Notes under the pieces: model-generated
Told to the model about the DNA's origin: nothing
The model's input: only the letters and a program-made list of their open reading frames with translations
Databases searched by the model: none
Program-made: the position numbers and the translations under genes
Assembly: GCF_963678635.1 (NCBI RefSeq)
Contig: NC_087062.1
Coordinates: forward strand, 12,508,670 to 12,572,669
Direction of reading: 5' to 3'
Source of the DNA: Symsagittifera roscoffensis
Taxonomy: Eukaryota; Xenacoelomorpha; Acoela; Convolutidae
DNA: 64,000 nucleotides
Shown: in pieces, positions 24,966-35,522 of the stretch
Position numbering within the stretch: the stretch's first letter is position 1
Layout: every line of letters starts with the position of its first letter

Positions 24966-25267
24966 TTTGTCTGTCTAACTTATAGCAAAACTGGATTCCT
25001 ATTATTCAAGTCTTCGCTTACTACAGAAACAGACACCTTTAGATCATTGTCTCATTTTCATTCATTTTTCTGGAGTATCGGTCAAATAAGACGACAGCTG
25101 TTACGGCGACAGTTATTAGGAGGGAGGCATCAAGAAGACAAATTAATAAGAGCGAAGAAATACTAGGCATTTATCTACACCGCTCTCGTTTCAATGTTTT
25201 TAACCAGGGAACTGAAAATTTAATTTTACATTAGCCTTGCGGTTATCAAGCTTTATCAAGTTGGAAG

Positions 25268-25925
25268 TAGTCTTTTTCAGGGTGACATCTTATCAAAAGA
25301 ATCCCTGAATCACTTCTTCGAGAATTCTTCGGTAAACTCTGTTGCCTCAACTAGTAGACATTTTGTTGCACTAGACATTTTCAGGGCAGCAATTTGTCAA
25401 TTGAGTCTCTGAATCGCTTCTTCGAGAACTCTTCAATCAAATATGTCTTTTAGCAAATAAGTTAGACAAATTAATTTGACCAGTTAGACATATTGTTGAA
25501 CTGAACTCAACTCTGTCATTTCGTCAGTTAGTTGAAATATTGTTGAACAAGACTTTTTCAGACTTGCATTTTGTCAAGAGAATCTTTGAATCACTTCTTC
25601 GAGAACTCTTCAGTCAACTTTGTCATTTCGTCAACTAGTAGACATTTTATTGAACAAGACTTTTTTCAGGGCAGCAACTTTATAACTTGAAACTCTAGAT
25701 CCTTTCTTCGAAAAATTTTTGGTCTATTCTGTCATTTCGTCAACTAGTAGACATATAGTTGAACTAGATTTTTTTTAGGGCCGCAACTTGTCAATAGCAT
25801 CTCTGAATCACTTCTTCGAGAACTCTTCGGTCAACTCTGTATTTTCTTCAACTAAAGGACTTATTGTTGAACTAGACTTTTTTCAGGGCAGCAACTTGTC
25901 AATAGAATCTCTGAAACACTTGAAA
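25268..25925 (+). repeat. Satellite-like tandem array, period about 109 bp
   Basis: About six diverged units. Landmarks recurring in order are TTTTTCAGGGCAGCAACTTG, TCTCTGAATCACTTCTTCG, AGAACTCTTC, TCTGTCATTTCGTCAACTAG and TAGACAT-TGTTGAACTAG. Unit starts lie near 25274, 25376, 25548, 25658, 25767 and 25876; the last three spacings are 110, 109 and 109. The second unit contains an extra internal duplication of about 60 bases. Array stops abruptly at about 25920. Confidence 0.85.
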
Positions 25926-25950
25926 TCAATTGACTCAGAAATCACGTCAT

Positions 25951-26030
25951 GAAGCCAAACTGTGCACTGGCTGGGCAGACAGTTTTGTGCCTGTATGGTC
26001 CTGGATTCCAGAGACAAGTCCCCAAACATA
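25951..26030 (+). repeat. Dispersed repeat with AAACTGTGCACTGG, copy 1
   Basis: GAAGCCAAACTGTGCACTGG and the following 60 bases (TTTTGTGCCTGTATGG, TGGATTCCAGA) resemble 44041-44115; a shorter match starts at 17841. It begins directly after the satellite array. Confidence 0.55.
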
Positions 26031-27586
26031 TTAAATTTTTGTCGGAACGATCAAAGAAAATGAAAGAACAAAGGGAGCGTCATTGTTGCGAAATCCGCTC
26101 ACAACTCTCAAAATTTACAGTTTGCCAGAAATCTTCTGGCATTTCGGCCATTGTTACTTTTATTGTTGACCTATTTTTATCGGCTAAGTTAATGCTTTTA
26201 TAAATTTTCACTGCTTTTGGCTATCGATTGTCTTTTTTGAAATACTTCCCTCTAATGAACAACTTTTTGGATGATCCTATGATATTTTTGGTATACTTTT
26301 CCATTTATTTTTCGAGTGGCTTTTGTGTCATTTTCTATGAGCCAGCTTGCCATGCTATGTTTGTGCTCCGCTTCGTCTCGCTTGTGTTTTAGTTTTGGTG
26401 TCGTTTAAATGTTTTGTTGTCTTTTTTACTTAGCTATCACCGTATCTATCATCGTTTTCTGGGAGTTTAGAATTTTGTGAAATGTTTTAGGAAACTTGAA
26501 TTAAGTTGTCTATTTTGCTTTACATGAACCAAGTGTCAATTATTAACCAGCGTTGAACATAGTTCAGTATCAGTACCTTTGCAAAAGTCCATTCTCTGCA
26601 AAAGTTGGGCCCTCAAAATACAATAAAAGAGCTCTTGCCTTTTGTGAACTTCAATCTATATTTACATCTGGGTCTATTGTTAAAACGTATTAGCTCTGAA
26701 CATCCTTTCAGATCAATATGTGAAGTTTGCACTGCTAGGTTTTTGAGTTCAAGGGCAGCGGGCGGAGTTTTCATCAACTACTTCTACATGTTCAAGAATT
26801 CTTTTCAGTTTATGTCATCGTTTCGTGATCAATCAATCAACGTTCAATCATTAAATGTGGCCGAAGTTTTGACGAACTGAATAAGTTATAACATTCTCGA
26901 TTTATGTAAAATTGTAACCATCTTAAATAGAGAACCGTAAATTGCGCAGTAATTCACTTGTTGCACGTCTATTTAAATCAGCATTACTTGGATTCAAAGC
27001 AGTATAGCATACAAGTCCAAAGGTAATTCAAATTCATATAAAAGATGATAAAGATTAGTTAGTAACAACATTTATCTGTGACGTTGGACTGGAACTATTA
27101 AATTTTATTTACTCGAATAGAACATCGCTGTCCAATCAGTTGCTTACCAGTTCCTTGCCACGTTGCCATTTCTGTGGTTGGCTAAATATGGAACCAATTT
27201 AAAACCTTCTTGAAGAAACACCTACTTAGAACTATTTGGTTTGAGAACTGGAAATGCGATCGCATTAAATCCGTAGCAGGATTTGCGGATGAAAACTTGA
27301 TGCTAATTAAGGGAAACAAACATCTCGAGCAAGCAACAGGTTCGAATTCGAATCAGCAGATCTCGCCATTGAAAGGGCAACTGTTTTAGTTATACAAGCG
27401 ACTCAACGTTGGCAATTTCCAAACTGGACTTAAGTTTTTGACCTTCACCTTTTTGTGAGCATCTGTTATGATCAGTTTTGCAACTTGATTGCCGCAAAAG
27501 AGCCTGAAGTTAAACTCGGCACACAGGGATTAGATTTCAGCTTAAGTTGAATAGTTAGTTACTATAGTGTTCCTGCATCTACAAAA
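26031..27586. other. Intergenic, no gene seen
   Basis: AT-rich. A 91-codon open frame at 26605-26880 has no recognised similarity. The ZIP 5' flank has a splice acceptor-like GATTTCAG ending at 27540. Confidence 0.4.
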
Positions 27587-29133
27587 ATGGAAGCATGGGC
27601 AGCCAAGTTAATCTGCCTCGTGTCGCTTCTCACCGACTGTTTAATCTTCGGATTCATCCCGAGAATAATCATCCCACCCCCTAGACGTCCTGGTCAGTCT
27701 TATCGCGACTATGTGCGCGACTCACGCAAGTGGTACCACGTGTCCAAGAAGTACAGACGCATGTTCGTTTCTCTGGTGGGCACTTTTGGAGGAGGGGTGT
27801 TCCTGGCCACGTGTCTGCTTGACCTGCTCGTGGATGTCACTGAGGACTTCGAAGAGTTCTTCAAGCAGGTAGTACAATTCTTGCAGCCACGGGGCAGATC
27901 TCGGATTTCACCAGCGAGGGGGAGCACTTTTTTCTTGGTCTTTCCATTTTTGTCGACATCTTTTGAGTTCTCCCAAGACTATATTTTTCAAAAACAGACT
28001 TTCAAAAATGACAAAGTACTATTTTGAGCATTTTTCGAGAGGTTTTTTTCGACGCTCGTTTCCCTTTCAAAATTGGTTTTTAAAATTGTACCAAAAGAGG
28101 GAATCTTCGGGTATCATTAAGGTTATCGGGTTTCTAAAGGGAGGTGCGTCCTCGCATCCACCACCTCGCTAAACCGGCTACTGCATTAAGCATTAAATGA
28201 GTTGCCGTCGTATTTTATGGTTGTATTATCCACAATTCACATTTTTCTGTAAAAATTTTTCTCTTGTCTTTATTTTCGTCTGCAATTATTATGCTTGGAT
28301 TCTGTAATCAAACTTTAGATAGCACTACTTAACTAAGTTTTTTCTAGGCAGACCTGGACATTGACTTTCCCTTCGCCGAATTCACTGCTTGCGTCGGTTT
28401 CTTCTTCATTCTTTTCATCGAACAGATGGTGCTATATATTAAAGAGCTGTCCCGACCTAGGGCAGAGTCTCTGGACAGTATGAGCCGGACCTCTTCTATC
28501 AATCAGACTGGCAGTCAAGGGGACCTCATGGACATAGATAGACTGAGTTCAAGTGGCAGTAGCAGGCGTGGATCCACTTTGGGCTCAATGCGAGGTATAA
28601 AAACGAGAGTAGATTATGTCAATAGGGAGGTTGACATCACAAATACGATGGGCGAAGAGGCCGCGGACTCCATGGAACCATCTAAACTCAGAGCAGCCAT
28701 CTTACTTCTAGCTCTATCTATCCACTCAGTGTTCGAAGGTTTAGCTGTCGGTCTAGAACCCTCGACAAGCCAAGTGTTTCAACTATTCAGTGCTCTCATT
28801 GTGCACAAGTCTGTTCTTGCATTCAGTTTGGGAATGAGTGTGGTTCAAAGTGATATGACAATGAAGGAAACCTTTTTCTCGGTTCTCGGATTCGCCTCGG
28901 CGTCGCCAGTCGGAATCGCGATTGGAATCTTAGTGGCACAACAACAGGGCTTGTTCAGTCTGGGTCTTAGTACAGTGCTGCAGGGCCTGGCGACTGGAAC
29001 CTTTCTCTACATCACATTCTTCGAAGTTCTGCCTCTGGAGTTCAACTGCAGTAGATGGAGAATGCAAAAGGTGGCTTCTCTGATACTGGGATTCGGAGTG
29101 ATGTGTTTCATGATAATTTATACTCACGACTAA
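27587..29133 (+). CDS. ZIP-family zinc transporter (SLC39A1/2/3-like), two exons
   Basis: Exons 27587-27868 and 28348-29133, joined in phase 0 (donor CAG/GTAGTA, acceptor TTTCTAG), giving 355 residues, the usual size for this subfamily. It moves zinc (and possibly other divalent metals) into the cytosol. Exon 1 encodes two membrane segments separated by a basic loop, with GTFGGGVFLATCLLDLL in the second. Exon 2 has the third segment, a cytoplasmic Ser/Arg-rich loop (about residues 128-200), then the signature IHSVFEGLAVGL with His220 and Glu224, and VHKSVLAFSLG with His247, the two metal-binding helices, then three more hydrophobic segments. ATG 27587 is the first in frame and gives a normal N-terminus. 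AATAAA is near 29439. Orthology within SLC39A1-3 cannot be settled by eye. Confidence 0.9.
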
Positions 29134-29575
29134 TGCCACTCAAAGAGGCAGTGTTAATTCAGTTCTCAACTCAATTAAACTATGTTCAGTTGATCAACAA
29201 TATTTATTTCAATTTTACACTTCCTAGATTCAGTTATTTTTCTTGACAAGAAACTAAACAAGCAAGCATCAAGCGAAAATAAGATAGGTTGCTTGTTGTG
29301 CGAGCAGATCAGAATGATCAAATCAGATTTAGAAACAACGATTTTATTATTTGAAATTCCAATAGGCTGTTTCGAATTTCGGATTGTGCGGGCTATATAG
29401 AGTTTCATGGCTTTTTAGTAACAGCTCATTTGAGATTTTCAATAAAATTGGCACTGTAACGGGCCCAATTTAACTCCTAAAAGCTAAAATGTTATGAAAA
29501 AAAGTATTCCGAAAAAATGCCTCCGAAAATTTATTTTTCAGTGCTCGGATTAAAAATTTTAGATATTAAGAGAAA
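29134..29575. other. ZIP 3' flank, no gene
   Basis: Presumed 3'UTR with a poly-A signal near 29439, then AT-rich DNA up to the tandem duplication. Confidence 0.45.
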
Positions 29576-30454
29576 AGCAGGTTCATGAAAAAAATGCACA
29601 GCTCGCAAATAATAATCGTCATTACGCATGCGATGAGAAAGCATTATCCAATCAGAGTATAAATTTTTTTGTGTTACAACTTGCTTAAAAGAATAACTTT
29701 AATTACTTGGTCTCTTGGTTCATAATGAATTCAAATTTGCAAGCGTCTCTGGCATACTTAGTCTGGAGGTAAAGAATACGCCTGGGACGCCAAAGGTACT
29801 GGGTTCGAATCTGATCAGGACCTGTTTTTTTGTAAATGTGAAATATTCGTTTCAAAAAAATTGTTGGCGTATCATTTGTCTGCTTATGTTTTGTCGAAAT
29901 AGTTGCCCTATCATAGATTTTTTGTTCGCAGGTTTTTATGTTTTCAATATAGTTGCTTTTCTATGTATTCATTTGCTCCTGCAATTTGTCATTCTACTAG
30001 CCTTGACTTCGTAGAATGACAAATAGCAGGTTCATGAAAAAAATGCACAGCTCGCAAATAATAATCGTCATTACGCATGCGATGAGAAAGCATTATCCAA
30101 TCAGAGTATAGTTTTTTTTTGTGTTACAACTTGCTTAAAAGAATAACTTTAATTACCTGGTCTCTTGGTTCGTAATGAATTCAAATTTGCAAGCGTCTCT
30201 GGCATACTTAGTCTGGAGGTAAAGAATACGCCAAAGGTACTGGGTTCGAATCTGATCAGGACCTGTTTTTTTGTAAATGTGAAATATTCGTTTCAAAAAA
30301 ATTGTTGGCGTATCATTTGTCTGCTTATGTTTTGTCGAATTAGTTGCCCTATCATAGATTTTTTGTTCGCCGGTTTTTATGTTTTCAATACAGTTGCTTT
30401 TCTATGTATTCATTTGCTCCTGCAATTTGTCATTCTTCTAGCCTTGACTTCGTA
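29576..30454 (+). repeat. 449-bp tandem duplication carrying a tRNA-like repeat
   Basis: Units 29576-30014 and 30025-30454, very similar, separated by about 10 bases. Both start AGCAGGTTCATGAAAAAAAT and end GCCTTGACTTCGTA. Each holds a tRNA-like segment: A-box CTTAGTCTGGAGGTAAAG (29757-29774) and B-box GGGTTCGAATCTG (from 29800), followed by CAGGACCTG and a T run. Copy 2 has lost about ten bases in what would be the anticodon arm. Because the downstream 180 bases are inside the unit, the whole element (SINE) plus flank was duplicated. Confidence 0.85.
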
Positions 30455-30889
30455 TATTTTACTTTCTTTATTTTTTTCTTAGAAAATTTTTCGGCCTTAA
30501 TGATTTCGGCTTATATGTTACCGGCTTGCTAACCTAATTTTGGGTCGTTCGAAGGAACCTTAATATGTGTGTTTTCCTGCGGATCGCACAAAACGAATAG
30601 ATATTGTTGTTCAAAATTTTCATGGAAACAAATTTTTTTTTCGCTCGATAATTATTTTGAAGTTTTGCCGTCGAATGTGTTTCTGGACGTTTTTTCCGCA
30701 AGTTTTAAAGTTTTTTAGTTGTGGCTTCTTCGAAAATTTTTCAGTAGTTTTGGGACTAAGAGGCTCTTCTTCTCTTTCCTGTTTGCTCCGCTTCACCTCT
30801 GTGTTTAAATATTTTTTGCATACCATTGGCAATTAAATAGCATCTATTGTAACTGCTCGATTGATGGCTATTTTTTACTGAGTGATAAG

Positions 30890-30955
30890 CGATCATAGTG
30901 CAGATGTCAGGAGAGAAGGCTCTTAATCTTCAGGTCGGGGGATTCGACTCCGGTA
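30890..30955 (+). pseudogene. tRNA-Lys(CTT)-like pseudogene or SINE head
   Basis: GGCTCTTAATCTTCAGGTCG matches the anticodon arm and variable loop of tRNA-Lys(CTT), and GGGGATTCGACTCC the T-arm. The D-arm/A-box (TAGTGCAGATGTCAGGAGAG) is degenerate and the ends cannot form an acceptor stem, so it is not a working tRNA. Confidence 0.6.
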
Positions 30956-32000
30956 TATATCAAATATTGGGCAAATAAATCGCATCTGTCGTATCAGACT
31001 TAGTGGTGGTCAGTGTTTGCAGATTGACGAAATATCATCGTGTTTGAAATTTTTACCCCGCAAAATCAGTTACTATAATTATTCTTCAGAATATGTAGAG
31101 TAATATATCATCTTGAGAACTCTTTCAGTCGTGATTTGAACGAGATTGATAAAATCAAAAGTTTTTCCATTGTCGAGAAAGACCGATTTGCAAACATTTC
31201 GCCTAATTTTGAGCGTGTTGTAGTAGGTTTTATAAAAGGGAATTTTTTTTTCAAGCATTAAAAAACTTCGTTTTATTCTAGGAAAACCTGTTTTTGATGC
31301 TTCACTCTGAGCTTTGTCAATAAAATTGTTTAAAATTTAAAACAAAATTTGTCAAAAAAATGTGAAGTGTCAAAAAAGATGTTGATTAATATATTAGCGT
31401 TCTAAGCATTTTTCTTATCACCAAAAAAATCGACTCAAATTTTTCAAATGTTTTTTTTTCAAAATTTAATATGAACGTGGTCGGAACTTTCTGAGCTACT
31501 TGCACAGCAACGGGCTACTTGTTTTCCATCGGTGTTTGTTTCCTGTTTCTAATAAATAGTTTTCGTGTAGAGAGTGATGCCGAGTTAAAAGTACATGATA
31601 GCTCTAATGATTCTAGTGAAAAATTGCTCTACTCGAAATTAGAATAGGCACAAAAAAGCAGTCGTATGAAACTGTCATATAAAGGTTTTGTATTGAATGG
31701 AAACGATCTGTTTTTGGGCTTTCACAAATAGTGTTTATTTTATCAGAAAGATGTCTTTGTGATATTTTTCAAAATACATTTCAATTTGCAAATTTTGTTG
31801 TTTCTTTATGTTCTCTTTTGTTCAGTTATCTCCCCCATTTGTTGGTTCTTTGTTTCAAATGAAAATTTGATATTTCACTTGAAATTTTTCTTACATTGAA
31901 TTCAAAACAGCATGGGCTGCATTTCAAGTAATGCCTTCATCAAATTTATAATATTTCGTTAGTCTCTTACATTCATCCCTTACATAGCTTCATTTTCAGA
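30956..32000. other. Intergenic before ferrochelatase
   Basis: No gene. Contains hairpin repeat copy 3. The last bases before the start codon read CATTTTCAG/A, a 3' splice-site-like signal ending at 31999. Confidence 0.5.
31477..31519 (+). repeat. Short dispersed hairpin repeat, copy 3
   Basis: GTGGTCGGAACTTTCTGAGC, then TACTTGCACAGC and GGGCTACT. Similar to copies 1 and 2 with scattered substitutions. Confidence 0.55.
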
Positions 32001-33146
32001 ATGAGTTTGTCTTTGTTGTCTCGCAGGTTTTGCTCCTCATCTGCGAAGCCCAAAACGGGAATTCTAATGTTAAATATGGGAGGACCCGCGAATGTTGGCG
32101 AAGTGAACATGTTTTTGACCAGGCTTTTCCAGGACCGAGATCTAATCCCGCTGGGACCCTTTCAGAAATACCTCGGACCCCTCATCGCTAAGCGCAGGAC
32201 GCCGGAGATCCAGAAAAAGTATTCGGAAATTGGAGGCGGATCGCCAATTCGTATGTGGACTGAAAAACAAGGCGAAGCAATGGTTAAAATGTTAGATCAA
32301 ATTAGCCCTCAATCAGCGCCTCATAAATATTACATAGGGTTCCGTTACGTAGACCCTTTAGTCGAAGATTCAATAGTGGAAATGGAAAAGGATGGCATTG
32401 AGCGTGCCATTGCATTCACTCAGTATCCTCAATATTCATGCTCCACTACTGGTTCCAATCTCAACGCAGTATACAGACATTACCTTAGTCTATGCAAAAA
32501 GCCAGAAGACGATCCTTTCTCAATGGCTAGCAAGCTGAAATGGTCAGTGATTGACAGATGGCCCACACATCCGAAACTCGTCCGTGCTTTCGCCGACTCA
32601 GTTCGAGAGTGCCTCGAAGAATTCGACGAGGATAAACGAGACGAAGTAGTGATTCTGTTCTCAGCGCATTCGCTGCCGACTAGTGTTGCGTTCCGAGGCG
32701 ACACGTACCCAGCGGAAGTAGCCGCGACCGTGATGGCGGTAATGAATGATATCAAATTCTCGAACCACTACAGACTTGTGTGGCAGTCTAAAGTGGGACC
32801 CCAGACATGGCTCGGTCCCCAGACTGATGAAGCGATAGAAGGGTTGGCAAAATTGGGCAAAAAGAATATAATGCTTGTGCCAATTGCATTCGTGAATGAT
32901 CATATTGAGACACTGCATGAATTGGACATTGAGTATATGGAAGAGTTGGGTGAAAAACTGGACGTCAATATCAAAAGAGCGAAAACTCTGAACGACCGAC
33001 CAGTGTTTCTGGAAGCGCTGGCGGAAATTGTGAAAGAACACGTTGAAACTGGATACAATCATACTAAACAGTTAACTGTGAGATGTCCAAACTGTGTAAA
33101 CCCCACTTGTGCTGCTATGAGAAAATTTTTTATTCCTTCATACTAA
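32001..33146 (+). CDS. FECH: Ferrochelatase, mitochondrial, single exon
   Basis: Inserts ferrous iron into protoporphyrin IX, the last step of haem synthesis, at the matrix face of the inner mitochondrial membrane. 381 residues with no intron. The N-terminus [18 protein letters not shown] looks like a mitochondrial presequence. Family motifs: [60 protein letters not shown] (catalytic His223), [30 protein letters not shown]. The animal-type 2Fe-2S cluster ligands are complete: Cys147 (YSC) and Cys362, Cys365, Cys370 (CPNCVNPTC). A splice acceptor-like sequence ends one base before the ATG, so the mRNA may be spliced or leader-spliced in its 5'UTR. Codon use is ordinary and nothing is missing. 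An intronless coding region could reflect an old retrocopy, but there is no poly-A scar. Confidence 0.97.
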   Translation: MSLSLLSRRFCSSSAKPKTGILMLNMGGPANVGEVNMFLTRLFQDRDLIPLGPFQKYLGPLIAKRRTPEIQKKYSEIGGGSPIRMWTEKQGEAMVKMLDQISPQSAPHKYYIGFRYVDPLVEDSIVEMEKDGIERAIAFTQYPQYSCSTTGSNLNAVYRHYLSLCKKPEDDPFSMASKLKWSVIDRWPTHPKLVRAFADSVRECLEEFDEDKRDEVVILFSAHSLPTSVAFRGDTYPAEVAATVMAVMNDIKFSNHYRLVWQSKVGPQTWLGPQTDEAIEGLAKLGKKNIMLVPIAFVNDHIETLHELDIEYMEELGEKLDVNIKRAKTLNDRPVFLEALAEIVKEHVETGYNHTKQLTVRCPNCVNPTCAAMRKFFIPSY

Positions 33147-33771
33147 GGTCTCGAACTCAGGGCTCAGAGAACTTCATGCACTCAGAATGGGCATACTTAC
33201 TTAACAGACACTTTATTCTAAATTCTGTATTATTTTTGTTCCGACCACTGAAAATGAGAAGGAAATTTGTATTCGTGTTTTTTTTTCATGCAGAATCACA
33301 TACTAAAAATCGGGGGTCAATCGATGCATAAAAAATTGAAAAAATTCTTGCGGTTTTGAGAAAAATAAGCTCATTTTTTTAATTCTGAATCATTCAATGT
33401 TGACCTGTGCAAACTAAAATGAACTTGAGAAAAAGTAATTTAAGCTTTGTTTTAATTGCTCAAATTAATTCTCAAAAATTCACATTCTCGATCCTAAAGT
33501 ACCCCCCTAAAAAAACTAAATTTTCACTTAGCCACGGTAACAGTGGCTGGAACCAATTGTATAGTTTGCATAGCAGCTTGCATTTCAGGTTGTAAAAAGC
33601 ATTTGTTGCAGAAATGATAAATTGAAATTATTCTACTTCAAAATATTTTGGCTATAAACTTTGCTTTAGTCGCCAGCAAAGGGTGTTTCGCGATAACAAG
33701 TAAGTGATTGAGTTTGACTGATATTATCAGCTCTGTTAGCTTGTTGTCATAGGAAAAGCTTGAGCTCAAAT
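33147..33771. other. Spacer between convergent genes
   Basis: Ferrochelatase (+) and the amidating lyase (-) point toward each other across about 620 bases. No gene. TGTTCCGACCAC at 33238, on the - strand, matches the first 12 bases of the hairpin repeat only. Confidence 0.45.
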
Positions 33772-34969
33772 TTATTTGGTGTAGATGAATTTGAACACCT
33801 TGGCTTCGGATTTCAAATCACTGACGAAAATGAACTTGTTGTCAAAAGCGGACAAGTCGTGAGGATCTTGCATGTTGGAATCCGAAAACATGGTGACCTT
33901 GCCCTCTTTAACAGTCGGCATTACGACTCCAAACGCTTTTCGCGCCTCTCGTTTGTTCTCGGCTGAGTACAAATTGCCGATGTTGTAGTCAACTGCGTAT
34001 ACCGAGCTCCCAGTTTCGATAACGTCCAATTCTTTTCCGAATGAGTTTGAGCTGATGTTGTAGACACATATTCGGTCATTTTCTCTGTCGGCTACAAAGA
34101 GCATTCGGTTGGCTTCGTCAATAGCCAAATCATGTGCCACTCTGAACTCTTGTCCGAAACATCCTTTAATGCTCGTTTTGAACTTTCCGTCTCCGGTGAA
34201 AACTGCCACTCTTTTATTGCAGTAGCCATCAGCTACAAAAATAAGACCGCTCTTTGCGTCCATCTCAGCATCAGCAGGTTGACAGAAGTAGTTCGGATCG
34301 TCTCCTTGTAGGGGCTCACCAAAAGTTCCCAGCGTCATCTCAACATCACCGGATTGAATATTGAGTTTCAACACCTGGTGGGAGCCAACATCCGTAACCA
34401 GCAGATGTTTCTTGTCAGGAGTTACGCTTATTCCATGCGGTAACAGGAATTGGTTTTTCCCGAAAGATGAACCACATTCACCGGTTTCGACCTTGCATTT
34501 GAGAATCGTATCCGTGTTGATTTTGGTCTTGTTCTGGACATTAAAGTGGCGATCAAACGTGTTTATACCCCAAGCTCGATCGCCCCTGTGGAATACATAT
34601 GTGAACTCCTCGTCCAGAACTGACACCCCTGAAGTCTGGCCGATTGCACCAGATTTCCACTTAAGTTGCCACAAACCATCTCGCTTTACTTCGGGTTCCG
34701 GGTTCGATCGAATGCTGTTCCACGCTGGGTTGTCAAGGAAACTCTCGGAACCTTTGGGTGGGCCTTCGACAAGAGACTTTTCGTTTTCATAAGCGAACTC
34801 GCTGAAAATTATTCCGACTGCTGGTACTTTGGCTATTTTTTCCGTGTAGTAAATAACTCGCAGCATTATTGCATCTGCATGCCAGATATTTGATCGGGCT
34901 GTTGACGAAGGATTGGTCAGCTCAGCGTTTTGACATAATTTGCTGATTTGTTGTGGAGTGTCGCAAGAA
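33772..34969 (-). CDS. Peptidyl-alpha-hydroxyglycine alpha-amidating lyase (PAL domain)
   Basis: Cleaves peptidyl-hydroxyglycine to the amidated peptide plus glyoxylate, the second step in making amidated neuropeptides, in the secretory pathway. The exon reads on the - strand from an acceptor (TTTAG) at 34970-34971 to TAA at 33772. The six-bladed propeller shows the PAL landmarks in order: FHRGDRAWGINTFD (active-site Arg), LPHGISV, VTDVGSHQVLKLN, FCQPAD, VADGYCNKR (catalytic Tyr), VAHDLAI, VADRENDRI and DPHDLSA; the three zinc-ligand His are present. Two residues before the last His, where vertebrate PAM has Met, there is Asp. No PHM monooxygenase domain follows or precedes in the visible sequence, so this looks like a stand-alone PAL, as in flies and nematodes. 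The frame stays open upstream of the ATG at 34866 (RSNIWHADAIM), so the true start is in an upstream exon. Confidence 0.93.
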
Positions 34970-35313
34970 CTAAACGAAAAGAATTTTAATGTGATTAGTG
35001 TTTTTTGCTTAAGGTCGTTGCCTTAAATCCTAGCTTAAAGGGAGCGGTGCTCATCGCTTAAGGGTGAGGCAACATTACCCATCCTAGAAATATAAACTGC
35101 ATCTAGATCTTAAACAGGGGCACAACAGCGATTCTCCGTGAAGAGCTGAACAGCTCGTATGTTGGTCCTTTACCTCGTGGATAAATCGTCTAACGAACTG
35201 AACTAAGCTTTGAGGTAAGGATTCAATAACTGTAACTTGCGCAGCTCGTTAATTTGTTTCAGTAATGTTTAAAAAAAAAACATTTTTTAATTGAAATTAG
35301 CTAATGAACTGAC

Positions 35314-35522
35314 ACTAATTGGCTGCTTGCGATCTCACTGCACAAGAATACTTCAATTTCTTTGATGGTGTTTCCACCGTCTCCGTCCAAACTGGATTCT
35401 GCAACTGGATGCTCAACTACGTCATTGATCTGCACGGCTGCACTGACCGGGGTGGCTCTGCAGTACGCGAATTGAGATGGGTGGTCGTAGGATCCGTGGG
35501 TTTCAAATGAGGGAATCAGCAG
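35314..35522 (-). CDS. Candidate upstream exon of the amidating lyase gene
   Basis: A GC-richer patch open on the - strand (THGSYDHPSQFAYCRATP, then NDVVEHPVAESSLDGDGG). It has an acceptor TTTTTTCAG just before it and a GTCAGT donor that would leave two bases, matching the one base needed at 34969 (junction reading ...QLV-V-SCDTPQQ). An alternative GTGAGA donor at 35338 fits less well in phase. The sequence resembles no domain I know. The opposite strand is also open over 63 codons, so the orientation is not certain. Confidence 0.35.

Noticed and set aside
29715-30482. Two similar hydrophobic open frames of about 100 codons
   Set aside because: They are readings of the tandemly duplicated tRNA-like repeat unit; the boxes and B-box explain the sequence.
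35319-35510. 63-codon + frame opposite the candidate lyase exon
   Set aside because: The - strand has a better acceptor and a phase-compatible donor; neither strand has a known domain, so the + reading is not annotated.
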